64,000 bases of DNA from Sarcocystis neurona (GCA_000727475.1 KL647309.1:1805820-1869819); one strand, 5' to 3'. Numbered from the stretch's first letter, positions 22,701 through 31,345 are shown. Numbers and translations are program-made. Notes: a model not told the origin generated them from the letters alone.

Positions 22701-24520
22701 ATATCTCTCTTATGTGTCTCTGCTTCCCCGATATGTATATATATATATATATGAGAGTGATTCGCTAATAGAGAGCTCCCCATACACACATACACATGTA
22801 CGAATAGCTAATATGTACACGTATGTGAATACCCATAGAAACACGTATATATAGAGATCTATACGAACTTCTAAATTAGCGTAAGCACACGAATATCTAT
22901 ATCAATACCAATACAGACACGCACATATGCCTTTCGTATATTTATTTTAACATGCATTGATAGAGAAAGGTGGCCATGTACGTCGGTAAGACTCTACACG
23001 TATACACGGGAAAGAAAGATGTCAGCAGCTAATGTAGCTCTGTCTTTCGAGCGTCACCGCTGCCGTGGGTCATCACCCATGACTATCCCGGTGAGCCGAG
23101 CGCCGAACAACAGTGCGACCACCTTCTCGCAGCAGACACCGACGCTGCTTGGCTAGACAAGAAATTTTTCATCTCCACTGCTGTAAAGCTGTCCTATTTA
23201 TCTTTCTGTCTGCATTCGCAAAGCCTTCCACGAACACGGGTATATCTCAACATACACACGCCCACCTGCGCACCTATACATATCCAGACACACATGCGCG
23301 CGGAAGGACATTCACAAGAGTGGAATACGAGACACAGACGGAGACAGAGACACACATAGACACACCAAGATATACAGAGAGATATATGTGTGTGTAGGTA
23401 CATGTATGTGCATGTACACACGTATAATACATCCAGGGATACACATGTATTTTAGATATGTCCATCACAGTATTTGAACACAGCTCTCCCTGAAGATCTA
23501 CACATACGCAAGAACAGACATATACACATCACCGTCCATGTAAATATATATTTGGCTGCAACGGTGACGCCGCTCAGGTCGACCAGAATTGCACTTGCGG
23601 GGTCGCCCGCCTGACAAGAGGACACTCGGTTGCTCGTGCAAGAAAGTGCGAATATTGCGCGCATATATATATATATATATATTTGTAGAGTGCAATAGTG
23701 AGCCCCTATTATATGTGTTGTGCCATATATATCCATATATATTGATGTATGTTCTATGTGTTGCGCAGCATATATGTATGTGGCACTTGTGTGTCGCTGG
23801 AAGAGACTCTTATTCACCACGCCTACAAGCGTGCACCATCTACCAGTGCCACGTCGCGCAGGTAGGTGGAGGTGTGAGCAACAACAGATACATGCGCCCA
23901 GGCACAAGGAGAGGATGAAGTGTAAATATATATATATATGTACGCGTATATGTCCCGGTCGACAACGTCTGGAGAATGAAACCGAACGAAAGAACGTCGT
24001 CACGTCAACGTCGGCAGACAGATGTGCAAACTGCTGACCTCCTGCCCCTGGGTCTCACCTGCGTGAAGAGGAAGGTGAAGTCGCAGGTGCGGAACGGCTG
24101 GTGAGAGAAAAGAGAGGGTCGCACACTCGGCTCGAATGGCAGATGTGCTAGCGCAGAAAGACACTCAGAACGGGTGCCGCTGTCACACGTGGACGGTCCC
24201 CAGGACGTTTGCTGGGGGTGGCATCGAAAAAGGTTTCCACTTTCGGAGACGCGTTTTTCTTCTTCTCTTGCTCCTCCTTTGCAAGCCTCCTGCTGCTCTT
24301 TCGGCTGTTCTCCACCGTTGTGCTGCTGCTCGTGCTGCTGGGGTTGCTCAGTCTTGTGCTGCTGTGAGTCGGCAGCCTCCGGCTGCGACTGGTGCGCTTC
24401 CTCTCTTGCGGCCGGGTGGCTGCCCTGCTGCTGCTGCTGTTCGGCCTTTCCCTGCTGCTGCGGCTGTTCAACGCGCTGCTGCGGCTGCTGAGCAGCGTGC
24501 TCCTCCGGGTACTCTGCCAT
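4630..24520 (-). CDS. EIF3D: Eukaryotic translation initiation factor 3 subunit D (12 exons)
   Basis: eIF3d is the cap-binding subunit of the cytoplasmic eIF3 complex and helps recruit mRNA to the 40S ribosome. Twelve minus-strand exons join with consistent phase into 2,070 nt (689 residues plus TGA): 24520-24059, 19981-19873, 17994-17858, 16889-16763, 14954-14797, 13698-13486, 11722-11568, 10941-10855, 10346-10171, 7728-7561, 6030-5898, 4774-4630. Family signatures in order: SWGPST and LPFEPS (exon 1), EEQQFQTVDS (2), NEWTVEAELPLSQL (4), YSWHLHLTKVEGKLLIDKAN and DLLTVNETASEPP (6), PPAPFVEKGDNPASVAYRY (7-8), CALNEYD (9), TQRGALLATEVRNN and DLKLGFVSR (10), AENAWGIVRAVVDL (11), YVLLKDPTKPMIRLYS plus an acidic tail (12). 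It is longer than animal homologues (about 550 residues) because of a Gln-rich N-terminus and a Ser/Gln-rich insert in exon 9. The start is the first in-frame ATG. Identification is firm; the exon 1-2 junction is the least certain part. Confidence 0.93.
5066..5290. repeat. CAG-rich tract with 26-bp tandem unit (eIF3d intron 11)
   Basis: On the plus strand CAG triplets alternate with a 26-bp unit (period set by ATATGACGGAGGCG at 5081 and 5107), about 2.5 copies over 5069-5132, followed by further CAG runs to 5290. Relative to the eIF3d transcript this is a CTG/CUG tract. All six frames give homopolymer-like Gln, Ala, Ser, Leu or Cys, so the open frames here are not genes. Confidence 0.85.
5898..6030 (-). 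CDS. EIF3D: eIF3d exon 11
   Basis: Acceptor TTTTTTGCAG/AACACC. Encodes HHVVLSVQSYQTRDLGLQIG and AENAWGIVRAVVDLVMEKPD, matching R-H-V-I-L-G-x-Q-x-Y-K-P-x-D-F-A and N-x-W-G-I-V-R-x-I-V-D-L. Donor GGCCG/GTAATA, phase 2. Confidence 0.95.
6715..7300. repeat. TA, CA and GA microsatellite block (eIF3d intron 10)
   Basis: Mixed (TA)n, (CA)n and GAGAGA runs, for example (CA)n at 6796-6816 and (TA)n at 6830-6850. No coding signal. Confidence 0.8.
7561..7728 (-). CDS. EIF3D: eIF3d exon 10
   Basis: Acceptor CCTCTGCAG/GGCAGC. Encodes NWRVQMETQRGALLATEVRN and IAGCDDLKLGFVSRKSTNDN, matching W-R-x-x-L-D-S-Q-R-G-A-V-L-A-T-E-x-K-N-N and L-A-G-x-x-x-x-K-L-G-F-V-S-R. Donor CAACG/GTACAC, phase 1. Confidence 0.97.
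7770..8350. repeat. TA/GT microsatellite block (eIF3d intron 9)
   Basis: Dense alternating purine-pyrimidine DNA (TATATA, GTATGTATGTGTG) continues for about 580 bp. Predicted frames encode only Tyr/Ile/Thr/His/Cys/Val repeats. Confidence 0.85.
8455..9170. repeat. CAG-rich tract (eIF3d intron 9)
   Basis: About 700 bp of plus-strand DNA with many short (CAG)3-6 runs. In the sense of the enclosing eIF3d gene it is CTG-rich. Frames on both strands are open only because the triplet repeat excludes stops. Confidence 0.85.
9190..10165. repeat. TA-rich satellite-like block (eIF3d intron 9)
   Basis: Nearly 1 kb of degenerate TATATA/CATATG DNA with recurring phrases of the form GATATATGCAGATCTATGCATAAGC (shortened: GATATATGCAGATCTATGC) at irregular 170-200 bp spacing, suggesting an old tandem satellite. 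No gene content. Confidence 0.7.
10171..10346 (-). CDS. EIF3D: eIF3d exon 9 (low-complexity insert)
   Basis: Acceptor GACTGCAG/GGCGGA. Encodes AEVNARLPPPVGG, then an Ala/Gln/Ser-rich insert (TAAAAPQQEEGSSSSSRRE), then YVYICALNEYDIK, which matches F-I-N-x-K-A-L-N-E-Y-D. The insert replaces a short loop of other eIF3d proteins and is encoded by CAG/GCA triplets. Donor ATCAAAG/GTACAC, phase 1. Confidence 0.92.
10855..10941 (-). CDS. EIF3D: eIF3d exon 8
   Basis: Acceptor TTTCGCAG/GTACCG restores Tyr of the ASVAYRY motif. Encodes YRIFTIPPRTTAG then SRRPINILTR, aligning with Y-R-x-W-x-L...I-x-L-I-V-R; the Gly/Pro loop in the middle is lineage-specific. Donor CTCACCAG/GTGAAG, phase 2. Confidence 0.9.
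11020..11500. repeat. CATA/TA microsatellite block (eIF3d intron 7)
   Basis: Runs of (ACATACAT)n, (TA)n and (CA)n fill most of the intron between exons 7 and 8. Some sub-blocks recur, such as ATTCGTATATCTATACATATG at 11226 and 11340 (20-base core), indicating local duplication. Confidence 0.85.
11568..11722 (-). CDS. EIF3D: eIF3d exon 7
   Basis: Acceptor TTTTACAG/AATCGT, phase 0. Encodes NRPAALGFEAVKVNQNLRQQ and FPPAPFVEKGDNPASVAYR, matching L-A-x-E-A-x-x-I-N-x-N-F-x-Q-Q and N-P-F-x...A-S-V-A-Y-R-Y. Donor GCTTACAG/GTGCGT, phase 2. Confidence 0.95.
12001..12072. repeat. 24-bp tandem repeat, three copies
   Basis: The phrase CATACAAACATATG recurs at 12001, 12025 and 12049 with a perfect 24-bp period. 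It lies in eIF3d intron 6. Confidence 0.9.
12540..13250. repeat. GAGAC-type polypurine block (eIF3d intron 6)
   Basis: The plus strand is strongly purine-biased, with GGAGACGGAGACGG and GAGAGACAGG repeats densest at 12820-12920. In the sense of eIF3d this is a CTCTGTCTC pyrimidine tract, the type of sequence frequent in coccidian introns. Confidence 0.8.
13486..13698 (-). CDS. EIF3D: eIF3d exon 6
   Basis: Acceptor CACACAG/GAACAC, phase 0. Encodes ATDQVLACLMAAPQGKYSWH followed by KVEGKLLIDKANGSIVDLLT and VNETASEPP, one of the best conserved stretches of eIF3d (A-T-D-x-I-L-A-x-L-M, Y-S-W, D-L-L-T-V-x-E-T-A). Donor GCTGAG/GTGAGA, phase 0. Confidence 0.96.
13975..14560. repeat. TA/CA microsatellites (eIF3d intron 5)
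   Basis: Two (TA)n runs (about 14036-14060 and 14407-14423) in a field of TATATG/CATACA repeats. No coding signal. Confidence 0.8.
14797..14954 (-). CDS. EIF3D: eIF3d exon 5
   Basis: Acceptor GGTGCAG/CACGCG, phase 1. Encodes VKVKDLEWRGELRTYYKQAD and NFDYYWVSTQDDDLIR, matching the family's G-x-L-x-Y-Y-D-K and T-T-D-D-P-V-I-R blocks. Donor ATTCGA/GTGAGG, phase 0. Confidence 0.93.
14968..15660. repeat. CAG-rich tract with 20-bp tandem unit (eIF3d intron 4)
   Basis: Plus-strand CAG runs start within 15 bp of the exon 5 acceptor and continue for 700 bp. A 20-bp unit beginning GATGACAGCAGCAG starts at 15571, 15591 and 15611, with a diverged copy at 15631. In transcript sense this is a CTG/CUG tract abutting a splice acceptor. 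Confidence 0.88.
16763..16889 (-). CDS. EIF3D: eIF3d exon 4
   Basis: Acceptor CCTGCAG/GCGAGA, phase 0. Encodes RFARIHARHRAF then NEWTVEAELPLSQLHKHAIE, matching the conserved V-x-S-D-W-E-V-x-E-E-M-D-F-x-Q-L block. Donor GAAAGCA/GTGAGC, phase 1. Confidence 0.93.
16900..17860. repeat. Purine-rich and CAG-rich intron 3 of eIF3d
   Basis: A (CAG)n run at about 16960-16992, a GGAAGGAGGA-type purine block (17040-17330) and a long CAG-rich stretch (17335-17790) fill the intron between exons 3 and 4. In transcript sense these are CTG and pyrimidine tracts. The 576-residue minus-strand frame across 15648-17378 is read-through of this repeat around the true exon 4. Confidence 0.8.
17858..17994 (-). CDS. 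EIF3D: eIF3d exon 3 (basic, ends in polyQ)
   Basis: Phase 1 start after CCCTCAG; encodes a basic and charged segment (GWLHRRRAPVKQ, then NEKNKEEEELRLGKKGK) that ends in KKQQQQQQ. It corresponds to the Arg/Lys/Gln-rich linker of eIF3d (RRDKDRR...KQKERERIRLQKK region). The donor CAGCAG/GTAGAG lies inside the CAG run itself. Confidence 0.82.
18547..19295. other. Assembly gap (749 N)
   Basis: Run of N flanked on both sides by (TA)n, so the assembly most likely broke in a microsatellite. It lies in eIF3d intron 2. The flanking exons (17994 and 19873) join in phase, so no coding exon needs to be hidden in it, although a symmetric exon cannot be excluded. Confidence 0.98.
19873..19981 (-). CDS. EIF3D: eIF3d exon 2
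   Basis: Encodes GLPLAFLDEEQQFQTVDSRP, matching the E-E-D-E-x-x-F-Q-L-V-D stretch of eIF3d. The acceptor is taken as GTGTGTAG/AGACAG at 19982; using the second AG (exon start 19975) would remove two residues without changing frame. Ends phase 1 at GGAG/GTAATC. Confidence 0.8.
19995..20660. repeat. CAG-rich tract (eIF3d intron 1)
   Basis: About 665 bp of plus-strand CAG/GCA triplets beginning 14 bp from the exon 2 acceptor. In eIF3d sense it is CTG-rich. The several frames of 100-190 residues on both strands (Ala, Gln, Ser, Leu, Cys runs) are by-products of the repeat. Confidence 0.88.
21150..21440. repeat. GGAGACGG-type polypurine block (eIF3d intron 1)
   Basis: Plus-strand purine-rich DNA with GGGGAGACGGGGAGACGG and GAGAGACCGAGAGCG phrases; in eIF3d sense a pyrimidine tract. 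Confidence 0.75.
22443..22641. repeat. About 116-bp direct duplication
   Basis: Two copies of a segment containing TTCGCCTGCACATCCATACG begin at 22480 and 22596, and the preceding GCAACA-TATATGTGC part is duplicated as well (22443, 22561). Both copies lie in eIF3d intron 1 and differ by a few substitutions. Confidence 0.88.
24059..24520 (-). CDS. EIF3D: eIF3d exon 1 (start codon, Gln-rich N-terminus)
   Basis: The first in-frame ATG is at 24520, in the context GCGCC-ATG-G; the open frame above it lacks any ATG. About 85 residues rich in Gln, His, Glu and Pro (PQQQGKAEQQQQQG type) precede the family-like part, SWGPST, LPFEPS and CDFT. CDFT occupies the place of the conserved ADWT of other eIF3d proteins. 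The exon ends phase 0 at ACGCAG/GTGAGA. Confidence 0.85.
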
Positions 24521-27500
24521 GGCGCTGTCGCCGAGGAATCTTGGCGGCGGGTGACGGAGGAGGCAGAGGAAAAGGAGCGGAAGAGGAAGAAGGACGCCGT
24601 GGAGGAGTGCGGTGCGCGCTTCAGAAAACACGGACGGGAAAAGGTGGAGAACGCAGGGATACGAAAAATAAACAGAGGAGAGCCTCGATGGAAAATCGGT
24701 GAACAAGCGACAGATACGCTAAATCAGGACGTGGGAGAGAGACAAACACATGAAGAGAGGCGGCGGGAACACGGCGCGAAAGACGTCCCTAACAGTGCTG
24801 AAAGAAGAGCGAAGAGGAAAGCAGTTACAAATCGTTGAAGTGACAGAGGGGCAAACGAGGAGCAAACGATCCTAAATAGACAAAAGTCGAAACATCTACA
24901 GAGGGAGCAGAAACACTTCAGAAAGACAAACAAGGTAGCGACCACACCAGGAGTCAAACACGCGTGGGGATGGCTGCACTGTACGTACACCCCACGTATG
25001 AGGAAAAAAATTGGAAAGCACGGGGGGAAAGACGTCTGTTTCAAGAACTGACCCCGTCAGACAGATACTAACAACACTTGTGCGTAAGGAGAGTATCCCA
25101 TCTAACGAAATGCACAACACAAGAGTGAAGAATGAGCGTGGTAACGCCAAGAAGCCCGACAGCCGCGAGGGGAGGGAGGCGCGAGCACGCATGAAGAGAC
25201 AGACGCCGCAGGGCAGAGAAATACGAAACTGGAAACACGGGTACATACAGAGACAGCCGAACCGCGGTTACAAGTGAGGAAGTAAGACGTGAAAATGAAA
25301 AGGCGATCAGAAACTCCATCCCTCCTGCAGATGCATACGAGAGACCGTCGTCATACAAAGCCGAATACATACCCCACCAGCGGCAGTAGCACCCGCAGGC
25401 GTCGACCGACGGGTGGTTTACACAGTGAAGAGCGGGTAGTAAGCGCTTCCGCATGCAGTGTCTCCCAGCACCTTTGAGAGTCTGCAGTGCTAAAATTTCC
25501 TTTCCACGTTCTGTAAAAACACCTGTACTGTGCCTCCCTACCTCAGTCTCGGTTTGATATTATCTTCTTATACACAAATTTCCCAACCATGCAGAAGCAG
25601 ATATCATATGCACTTACGATTTATTCGTATATGTACATACATACATGTGCACCACTTCACACGTATGTATGCATTTATAGATGTGTCTGTACCGACTACT
25701 AGCTTGCGACATACTGCGGTGAGGCACAATTTCTGTGCCTCGTTGATGACGTATTTCTACGGAGGTTGCCGTTATATGTAAACATCTTCCTTCTATACGT
25801 ATATTTGTACATACATGTGAACATATATTGTCGTATACGTGCACGATTTCGCCGCACGCAATATGAATACGTGGGGGTACGCAGAGAAAATCGACGGCCA
25901 CAATGTTGGTGCGAGTAGCGGTTACATCTAGTCATATATAGAGATACAATCATATGCTGGTTTCGTGCCCTGGGAGCTCTGTACAGGTAGTACAAACACA
26001 CGAAGGTGGAGATATCTAGTGAAAAAGACACATTCGCGACGCCCGCTTGTGTGGAGCGGGACTCCCCGCCCCGCCGCTTCGCGATATGAACGTATGACGT
26101 TGCACGTTCCTACCTAGTGTTACATTTACGTATCCAAGCACTGTCTCCGCTGTGCAATATGTATTGTCGCTGAGCTGCTCTTTATTACGTGTGTTCCTGG
26201 TGTACCGTCTTGGTGTAGAAGGATGATATCCACACTGATAAGCGCTCGCTCGTATATGTAACACAAATAAATGTCTATAAACGTGAGGATTGCGCGGCAG
26301 TATAGTATACGTGGAGCGGGTAGATTGAACCCTCGACGTGCCAGCACAGCACGAAGGCACTGCTGCTCGTAGGTCTACGCGTGACCACATTAAACCCGTC
26401 CTCCCGCTCTGCAATAATATTTCCTGTGACAGATGAGACAGAGCGCGTTAACGATAGGAACGACTGTTGGGAAAAGTACATTACAAATATATAAGTGTGG
26501 AGGTATGAGAGAAAAGGTAGTTGTTGTAGAAGTGACTGAGTGTGATGTCTGAGAGGCACTTGTGTGGTGGTAATTATAAGCATGGCAGCTGTTGGTTGAA
26601 AGGGTGAAAGCAAGTGTGTGAGGTGACTGTTACTGAAGCGAAAACAGGACCCACATCATCGTATTGTAGTTAGTGAAGGATGAGTGAATGACAACAATAG
26701 TAATATGCCCACATGATGAAGAAGCATAATTTGCCTTCACAGAGAATATACGTCAATGCCACACACGCAGCACTACCTCTCTCTCAGACAGAGACGCGCT
26801 TTCGTGCATACTAGAGCCCCCAGTTAGGGCCTCGCACAAGACGGGGACGCCTGTCGTGCGTCGACACAGGTGTTATGTCGGTACTACATATCTCCGCATT
26901 AGACATGCGTATTTTAGTCTGCTAGCTTACACCTCGGCTACTGTGTGGCTGATTGTCTCCAGGGTTCGAAAACATTGCGCATGAATATGTGTATTGGCTC
27001 CTTAAGGGGTAGATCTCTTGTAGAGGTTTCTCAGGTATGGGGCACGTCATGTGTTAGTGTGAATTCTGTCTGTGTCGGTGACGACATCCACTAAACAAGT
27101 GGTAGTGATAGCATCACCGACTCGTGAAATCAGCAGTGTTTGTTGTTGGTGTTATATAGCAGTACTAATAACAGTCGTAGTCGTAAGGCGGGTACACGCT
27201 GTGAATTCAGCGGTTACTTTCAGGTACACGTGACGACGATCTATGCACACATGTGTACAAATATATGTGTATGTTTCATATGGAACGCAATGCGAAAAGC
27301 CCGTGCGAGCCAGTAATCCATGTCAGCCACAGTGTTACTATCAGGCTGCACAGATCCACTGAAGCGTTTGTATTCCAATAGTTGAAAGTAGACAGAGTTG
27401 TGCGCAAATGTAAGTTTACATCATTTAAACGTCAGAAGCACTGTTTTTCTTTAGTTCCCACCACAAGTGGTGACTGTGCGGTACGCTGAAGCAGTGAGTC

Positions 27501-28240
27501 ACTGGTAGTATGCAACGTCGGCCTATATGCGGCGCACAGAGATTTGTGGAGAAAAGTGGAACTTTTTTCACCTGGTGCTCTTCCTTACAGCGAACTCCAG
27601 TGCTAGACCCTGGGCACTGCGCAATGTCCAAGAAGCCCTGCGCCAAAAGCGGAAGTAGTATTACTTGCTTTCCGCGCTAAGGAATACTCCTGTATGTGCT
27701 ACATTTGCAACTGCCTTACGAAAAGGCTATCTCCTTGAAAAGAAACCCGTATACTTGTTAGCAGAATAGGCCTTTTAAAGTATGGCACAGTGATTAAAAC
27801 AAGTTTCCTGATACCCGCCACCTCTCCCGTTGTATCTGATCCTCGTCTCCTACAAAGTAGTCTTACTCGCTGCTTCCTTTTTTTCCCTTTCGCTCCCACA
27901 GAAGCACTTCTATATGCGTCCAGTTGGAGTGCGTACAAGATCTGTTGCGCGCGCACGTACAGAACACAAGAATATAACCACAGCCTCCGCGTCCTTTGCG
28001 TGTCACCCGGTTACACGGTCACTAACCGATAACTGGACGTCAATTCATATTTTACTGGAAGCAGATACTTTGGAAGTTGATCTGCAGTGTATCAATGAAC
28101 AGTAACAGATCTTGTACGTCTGATCTTTCTATTCTTCAACTGGCACCAGGACCGAAATCTACTTTAGAATCGCTCGGCTGCAACTAAGTCGAGGACGCAG
28201 CACTAGTGCCAGTGTGTGATTAATAGACTAAGAGAATTTC

Positions 28241-28699
28241 GTGCAACAGTCGCGTGTTCAATACGTAATATGCGTATTTATGCGCATTTGCAATTGTGAG
28301 ATATTATGTGTTCGCAGCGAACGTTGTAAGTCAAGCGAAACGCGAGAACAAGAACTCCCCTACCAGTGCACAAGTACGCCAGAAAACGGGCATTGTCCTG
28401 TATTGCCGACGTGCCTGGACCCGCCTGTGTGCCAAAAGGGTTTGGGTGCGAAGAGTGCTACAAGCTTAGATAGATGCTGCATTTTAAAACCCGGCTTTCG
28501 CGGCACGCACACATCAAAGCCACTATGCAAATCAGCTTTCCACTTGCATGTCTCGTCTTTTTTAATCTCGAGACGGGGAGCTTCAGTTCGATTCCTTCAA
28601 CTCCAATTCCTGGGCAAAGCACTGAGCTCGTCTACTCCGTTGCTCATTTTCTTTCATGGTAAAAACAGCACAACCGTGAGCAAAGCAAATCACAACTGA
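28241..28699 (+). CDS. Unassigned open frame, 152 codons
   Basis: A plus-strand frame in the low-repeat intergenic region, moderately Cys/Ser-rich, with no recognisable domain, no evident signal peptide and no obvious flanking splice sites that would extend it. Its first codon is not a clear ATG start in good context. It may be chance, a 5' leader exon of the hydratase gene or a lineage-specific small gene. Listed only because it is one of the few long frames here not made of simple repeat. Confidence 0.12.
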   Translation: MQQSRVQYVICVFMRICNCEILCVRSERCKSSETREQELPYQCTSTPENGHCPVLPTCLDPPVCQKGLGAKSATSLDRCCILKPGFRGTHTSKPLCKSAFHLHVSSFLISRRGASVRFLQLQFLGKALSSSTPLLIFFHGKNSTTVSKANHN

Positions 28700-29691
28700 G
28701 CAATCAACTGGGTCGCCACACGCGTAACATTTTACTTAAGTGCCTGTTCTTGAAATCGGATGAGTGGAAATGTGGCAAACGCAGTACGGTCGGCTTCGCG
28801 CATGCTTGTCTGCTTGCGCGTGAACGAAAGGGGAGAGAAGTATTCGAACGATGGCCTGTTCACCGCACTGTTTTCGTAGCGGCCTTAGCAATCGGTACTT
28901 GAGCACTGCATTGCTCATCAACAGTAGCACTACCCGACGGAAAAGAATTCTGTGGTGATTTCGACAGTAGACACTCTCTAAGTGACAGCACTATTTTCAA
29001 CAATGCACCTGTGGAGCTACCAGTGGGAAATAAGCAACAATTCGACTTGCAGCAGCATCTGGTCAGCAACAATACTCCACGTGAAAAGGTGTTCCCTCAG
29101 TTTCTTCAACTGTTGTTGTTTGGAAACTTTGTAGGTCTGTGCGACATCCCCCTAAGCGCAGAAACACCTCATGCAGAAAGCCCAGCTTTTTTCGCCCACT
29201 TCTTCCTTCACCTGTCAAAGCTTTCTTGCCTACTGTATTCATTTGCGCGCTTCTAGACCATCTGTACCCTCGGTATAACAATAATACACACACCCATGTG
29301 ATTATACGGGCAAGATATTTTTGCCTCGGCCGTCCGCCACATCAATCTCGTATCTCCGCAGTCCTGTTCCCGCGACTCACGTCCACCTGGACGTCTACGC
29401 AGGGCACTTTATCTAGCGATTCTGACTGATCAGAAACTGGTCGTCGGGGCGCGTGTAGTGCAGTCTGCAATGCTGCAGACGAAGGTTCTCCTTCGCCGGT
29501 ACTTCTTCCCCAAAAGAACTTCTACTTTGTCGCCGACTCGCTCGTGTTGCCAGAGTGCTGTGTGTATCATTGCCCTTGCGGAATTGTGAAGTCTGCGCAA
29601 CCACTCATGTGCCCGCGTATCGTGTTGTACGTGAATTCCTGACTTGCGGGACAGCCACTAGTCACAAGAGTACAATGCTGATTGTAGCAAA

Positions 29692-30432
29692 GTGCCCAAA
29701 ACACACTGGGAAAACACTACCGGAAAACCGGATGCTCTTCAGTCTAACGGCGTGGACGGGACGAGACCCGAAGAGAGAGGCAGAACTAGCGAACATGACA
29801 AGTACAGGTGTCACACATGGGAGGCAAAGCACGGCAGGAGACACGAAATATCAAGTGTTTCCAGTGCACACGTACGAAAATGCGGCGTAGTCGTGTCCAA
29901 TCGGCTTGATTTTTGTGAGCGAGAGAAAGCTTCTTCACCGGATTTGTGCTTTTATAATGTTGCCAGCTGGCAACGGCGGGAATCCCAACGAAGGCGGGTG
30001 TCTACCTTTGCAGCTGGCACTGTCTGTACACTTGTGATGTGTGTTTTCGTTTCTACAAGCTGTTATCTGTGCGTTGGGTGTGCTGGTCTTGTCCATATGA
30101 CTTTCAAGAGACTTTTCGTGCTCACGACTATGATGTCAGTGCCTTCATTCGTTACCCTGGGCAAGAATCGAGTAGACTTTTTGCTGCCCGTCTGCGCCAC
30201 AAGCATGCACCTGGAAAATGGCATCCGCCACCACAACGAAAACCATCACTTGCTCGGAACGTTACCCTGCCACGACGTTCGTTTAAAAAGGCTGTGCCGT
30301 ACTGTGGGCTCTTCTGCTGTTGCTAATCATGTTTTCAAACACAAGTTGAGTCTAATACGGAAGAAAATGCAACTTCTAGCTGTCCTGGCTTTTGCAATTT
30401 GCACTAATCTGTGTTATATGCCCAATGGGTAA
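29692..30432 (+). CDS. Unassigned open frame, 246 codons
   Basis: This is the longest non-repetitive frame of the intergenic region, starting at an ATG and ending TAA 0.7 kb upstream of the hydratase start. It has Cys/Val/Leu-rich stretches (for example near residues 105-150) that could form a membrane segment, and a basic first half. No family is recognised. It could be a lineage-specific gene, a transcribed leader or chance. Confidence 0.2.
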   Translation: MPKTHWENTTGKPDALQSNGVDGTRPEERGRTSEHDKYRCHTWEAKHGRRHEISSVSSAHVRKCGVVVSNRLDFCEREKASSPDLCFYNVASWQRRESQRRRVSTFAAGTVCTLVMCVFVSTSCYLCVGCAGLVHMTFKRLFVLTTMMSVPSFVTLGKNRVDFLLPVCATSMHLENGIRHHNENHHLLGTLPCHDVRLKRLCRTVGSSAVANHVFKHKLSLIRKKMQLLAVLAFAICTNLCYMPNG

Positions 30433-31133
30433 AACGCTAAAATCACTGAGGACATATTTCAATTTAATTATGTCTGACAGACGAGACGTCACAGCCTACA
30501 GACTACGCGCTAGAAAACCACCATTCGTGGCGGGGGTGGAACGGACTGTCTGAGAAGGGGAAACCTTGTCTTGTGCAGACTGTCGCTTTGTGGCTGCTAA
30601 AGAGACATCGACATGTTATGTCATACACCTGTGTGTTTTCTTCATGCACTCAAGTTTATAGGAGCGTATATTTACCACAGTTTGCACACTATGTGTATAG
30701 TGACACGCGAAGCACGAAAAACGTGTAGACGTGTGCACGAAGTAGACACTAGCCTACACACTTCTGTAATGCGTGGACAGGTACATCGTAGCGCCACATC
30801 TTCAATAGCAAACCACGTACAGATCTTCGGGCAAGCTGTCGTTGTAGTGCGACAATGAGACACTTAACTCCTTCGCACAACTGGAGAACCTACGGGACAA
30901 GCGAACTCCTACGGAGTTGTAGCTCTATTTTGATAAATTGGAAACATACTCACTTCCTACGCAGACGTGCACAATTTCAGCGATGCCAGTCCTGCAGTAG
31001 TAACCCTAACTCAGTTACACTCACTAACCAAAACTTTCCTCTGTGGCTGCTGAGATTTCTCAGTGTTTCAGTCCCCTCGGACTACCCGACAGAAGACAGG
31101 AGATTTTTCAGCTGCAGGACGGGTGCAGAGAAA

Positions 31134-31345
31134 ATGATGCATTCCTCAGAGAGCAAAAGTTTTCCGTCTACAGTACCTAATTTCTCTCCGACGCGACAGT
31201 TTGGGAGTGTGGCCGCGGAGAGAAACCTGGAGGAACCAAGTGCGACAAAACAACAGCATAAAATGGACTTTGCCGCGGAAAAGCAGAACCAGTTCATTAT
31301 CGTCGAAACGGGTGGATCCGTGCCCCCCGGAGTGGCGCTTATAAA
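31134..31345 (+). CDS. ECHS1: Enoyl-CoA hydratase exon 1
   Basis: The chosen start is the first of two adjacent ATGs (31134, context GAGAAA-ATG). The frame is open upstream to an ATG at 30855, and a further ATG at 31263 has the best context (AAA-ATG-G). The leader (about 48 residues before the conserved core) has few acidic residues at its beginning and contains [13 protein letters not shown], compatible with a transit peptide. The core starts at [10 protein letters not shown]. Donor CTTATAAA/GTACGA, phase 2. Confidence 0.8.

Larger units (their letters stand above)
24521..31133. promoter_or_regulatory. Divergent intergenic region between eIF3d and enoyl-CoA hydratase
   Basis: The two genes start head to head, so both promoters should lie here. 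The stretch 26.4-31.1 kb is clearly poorer in microsatellites than the rest of the window and has ordinary mixed composition. No TATA box can be called. GAGACG cores, similar to the [A/T]GAGACG element reported for Toxoplasma promoters, occur at about 26794 (AGAGACGC) and 30483 (CGAGACGT), but their density does not allow a firm claim. No RNA gene was recognised. Confidence 0.5.

Noticed and set aside
26760..27240. Search for tRNA or small-RNA genes in the low-repeat island
   Set aside because: GGTTCGAA-like phrase near 26962 lacks the paired arms of a tRNA; no other structure could be supported by eye.
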